Source of the DNA: an uncultured Coleofasciculus sp.
Lineage (GTDB): Bacteria > Cyanobacteriota > Cyanobacteriia > Cyanobacteriales > Coleofasciculaceae
Reading direction: 5' to 3'
Length of the DNA stretch: 6,730 nucleotides
Assembly (NCBI GenBank): GCA_902805485.1
Contig: CADCTM010000901.1
Location: 1-6,730, forward strand
This document shows positions 5,345-6,730 of the stretch, one piece after another; the first letter of the stretch is position 1; each line of letters opens with the position of its first letter. The position numbers and the translations under genes were made by a program. Below the pieces are notes generated by a model. That model saw nothing but the letters and a program-made list of their open reading frames with translations. It was not told the origin of the DNA and did not search any database.

Positions 5345-5842
5345 TAACAACTGTTGGTTTCTTTGTTTACGCTGTTGCAGTTGGTGCATATGGTTAAATA
5401 ATTTCCAGCAATATTGCTCAGGCAACCCAGAAGTTACCGCACCTCGAAGAACGATGTTAAAGTACCAGTCATTTGGTGCAAATTCTTCAGTTTCTTTGTC
5501 AATTACGACATAGGTGCGAACATTTTTATAAGTTTTATCTTGGCTCTTAATATCTACCAGTTCGTGCCGATATCTGCCTTCGTGGACACATTCGCGCTGA
5601 TCTAGGTTGACGCTTAGTTTCCAAGGCAGTTCGTAAAGTACGCCTTCGACAGAACTATTAGGGTCTTTTACAATATCGAGTACACCACAATCGCGCTTTT
5701 CGCAGTAGCAATAAAAACCGAGGCGATAACCTTTGAGAGTTGCAGGACCAACAACATAACTATGAGTATTTTCACCTAGCGATCGCTTGAGGTCTACTGG
5801 ACACATACATGAGCCGTAAGCGAAGTAGTAAAATTTAGCCAT
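5336..5842 (-). CDS. Gamma-glutamylcyclotransferase-like protein
   Basis: The GGCT fold releases 5-oxoproline from gamma-glutamyl compounds. This 168-residue product has the substrate-loop signature FAYGS (7-11), VEGVLYEL (65-72), LDQREC (80-85) where E84 matches the catalytic Glu of the LDxxEG motif in human GGCT, GRYRHELVDI (89-98), and GAVTSGLPEQY (134-144), resembling the GAKxxGLPxEY block of animal GGCT. It is rich in cysteine (C12, C14, C45, C47, C52, C85, C145), and FAYGSCM replaces the usual FAYGSNL, so the substrate may differ or the protein may bind metal or be redox-sensitive. The tail is Gln/Arg-rich. I choose the ATG at 5842 because AGGA lies 5 bases upstream and MAKFYYFAYGS matches the family opening; a TTG at 5863 would add seven residues. 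It is the first gene of a probable two-gene unit with the class V aminotransferase. Confidence 0.85.
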   Translation of the reverse strand: MAKFYYFAYGSCMCPVDLKRSLGENTHSYVVGPATLKGYRLGFYCYCEKRDCGVLDIVKDPNSSVEGVLYELPWKLSVNLDQRECVHEGRYRHELVDIKSQDKTYKNVRTYVVIDKETEEFAPNDWYFNIVLRGAVTSGLPEQYCWKLFNHMHQLQQRKQRNQQLLAA

Positions 5843-6079
5843 AGTTTTCCTGTCCAATATCAAGAGGTGTTGGAGGCGAGAGCAGCGGGAACAAGTTTTG
5901 CGAGAAGACTGAATCTGTAACTTAGTGGTTATTCAGGAGAAGGCTCTGTCCTAAGTTCGTGTTGTTTAGATATTGGCATATCAACCATAGATCTTGTCTA
6001 TAGTGGAGTGCGATATTTACTAAAGGTTTATATTGAATGTCTTGTAGATAAGACGAATTAAATAGGTCAACTGCTTACA

Positions 6080-6106
6080 GGATAAGGCTTTTGACTATTC
6101 TTATCC
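6080..6106. repeat. 7-bp inverted repeat with 13-nt loop
   Basis: GGATAAG (6080-6086) pairs with CTTATCC (6100-6106). Its function is unknown. It is one of a run of hairpins in the gene-free flank. Confidence 0.45.
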
Positions 6107-6191
6107 CGAAAATCTTATTAAGGTGTTATGAAGAACTAGGAGTGTGTTGGATATAAAATAATCCGCAAAGTGATGGCAGCTAAAAATGCTG

Positions 6192-6211
6192 ATTAAGGAA
6201 AAATCCTTAAT
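6192..6211. repeat. 8-bp hairpin with AAAA loop
   Basis: ATTAAGGA (6192-6199) pairs perfectly with TCCTTAAT (6204-6211) across a 4-nt loop. It is AT-rich with no T-run on either side, so it is not an obvious terminator. Confidence 0.5.
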
Positions 6212-6256
6212 ATTATCGCTCTTGAATATTAGACCTCCTGCGCGAATCCTGAAAAG

Positions 6257-6312
6257 CCCCTCTAGCACCCCAAACGAGAGGGAACATGAGTTCAAAATCC
6301 CCTCTTGTTTGG
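6257..6312. repeat. Alternative-pairing hairpin cluster (CCCCTCT / AGAGGG / CCCCTCT)
   Basis: The segment 6270-6282 pairs with 6300-6312 over 13 positions, one of them G-T, and a small inner stem GAAC/GTTC (6282-6285 with 6290-6293) lies in its loop, sharing base 6282. A second CCCCTCT at 6257-6263 can also pair with the same AGAGGG (6277-6282). The middle strand can therefore fold with either flank but not both, as in attenuators; alternatively this is a decayed dispersed palindromic repeat, since CCCCTC-type palindromes are common in cyanobacteria. Confidence 0.55.
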
Positions 6313-6392
6313 AGAATTTTGGGAGCTTGATTTAATTCACTCAAGATGTCTATTGTTGAGTAATTTCTTGCTGATTAGGAACTCGATGAGAT

Positions 6393-6448
6393 CTTAGGTT
6401 TCCGATGCTAGGCATAACCTAAGGCAGAAAAACATCTGCACAGTGCAG
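6393..6448. repeat. Compound hairpin with bulge, followed by competing short stems
   Basis: CTTAGGTT (6393-6400) pairs with AACCTAAG (6416-6423). Inside, ATGC (6405-6408) pairs with GCAT (6412-6415) directly stacked on the 3' side, leaving a 4-nt TCCG bulge on the 5' side; that makes 12 pairs in all. Immediately after, GCAGA (6424-6428) can pair with TCTGC (6435-6439), or CTGCA (6436-6440) can pair with TGCAG (6444-6448), but not both at once. This looks like a folded RNA element of unknown role on either strand. Confidence 0.45.
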
Positions 6449-6730
6449 CAGCGCCAATGCAAATCGCACTACAGTAAGTTCAGCGAATCTGAATGCCACA
6501 AATGTTTTCAGGTTTACCGTTACATATTATCTGCTGGGCGCGGTCTATGATCTCCCTCTTATGGCGGGATTTGACGGATGTATGCGATACCAACCCAATA
6601 GTAGAGCGATTCCATCCTCTGAAGTGAGCGAGATATTTTGGCTCTAATTTGTCACAGTCGTACAGAGCAACGGAAATCCATTTTTTGTGTGGGTTGAGAT
6701 AGCGTAGACCTGACCCGCTGATCTTCGTAT

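Larger units (their letters stand above)
5843..6730. other. Gene-free right flank, 888 bp
   Basis: I find no convincing protein gene, tRNA or rRNA. The longest open frames (6101-6295 minus, 6493-6627 plus) lack ribosome binding sites and recognisable motifs. The left part, 5843 to about 6000, must hold the promoter and leader of the GGCT-like gene on the minus strand, but no clear box pair is visible. From about 6080 to 6450 the sequence is unusually rich in hairpins, listed separately. From 6450 to the end I see nothing I can name; the window may stop short of the next gene's start. Confidence 0.6.

Noticed and set aside
5843..5863. TTG at 5863 as the start of the GGCT-like protein
   Set aside because: The ATG at 5842 has an AGGA site 5 bases upstream and gives the family-typical N-terminus.
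6101..6295. 64-residue minus-strand open frame
   Set aside because: It has no ribosome binding site, no motif or domain I recognise, and it covers three of the hairpins.
6493..6627. 44-residue plus-strand open frame starting MPQMFSGLPL
   Set aside because: It is too short, without a ribosome binding site or known motif; a protein search could revive it.

Overview
The window looks like a piece of a cyanobacterial chromosome. Six copies of the octamer GCGATCGC (the HIP1 motif abundant in many cyanobacteria) lie in 6.7 kb. There is a heptanucleotide short tandem repeat of the kind common in filamentous cyanobacteria, and the cysteinyl-tRNA synthetase and GGCT-like proteins have a cyanobacterial style. 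I cannot name the genus from sequence alone.

Layout, left to right. Bases 1-407 hold the 3' two thirds of a NADAR-family gene (+) whose 5' end is replaced by a perfect 69-bp inverted copy of its own 3' end; this is either a genuine fold-back rearrangement or an assembly/amplification artefact at a contig edge. A near-perfect 24-bp palindrome separates it from the convergent cysS (463-1911, -), a complete cysteinyl-tRNA synthetase. A 130-bp divergent promoter region leads into a COG0523/CobW-type G3E GTPase (2042-3163, +) with a histidine-rich metal-binding insert. A heptanucleotide repeat that begins at the GTPase stop codon and a long hairpin precede dtd (3248-3703, +), a D-aminoacyl-tRNA deacylase. 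Converging on dtd is a two-gene minus-strand set: a gamma-glutamylcyclotransferase-like gene (5336-5842) upstream of a SufS/CsdA-type PLP enzyme with a hydrophobic C-terminal tail (3732-5267). A terminator-like hairpin overlapping the first gene's stop codon separates the two. Bases 5843-6730 have no convincing gene but contain several hairpins, two of which offer mutually exclusive pairings.

How they may fit together (inference): several genes concern cysteine, thiols, zinc or tRNA aminoacylation. CysRS is itself a zinc enzyme and shares a divergent promoter region with a putative zinc chaperone GTPase. Dtd proofreads D-aminoacyl-tRNAs. The GGCT-like protein, if active on glutathione or gamma-glutamyl-cysteine compounds, would release a thiol amino acid or peptide that could ultimately supply a cysteine desulfurase-like partner. 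The most striking items are the fold-back NADAR fragment, the tail-anchored desulfurase-like protein paired with GGCT, and the structured gene-free right flank. No complete novel defence or mobile system is visible.
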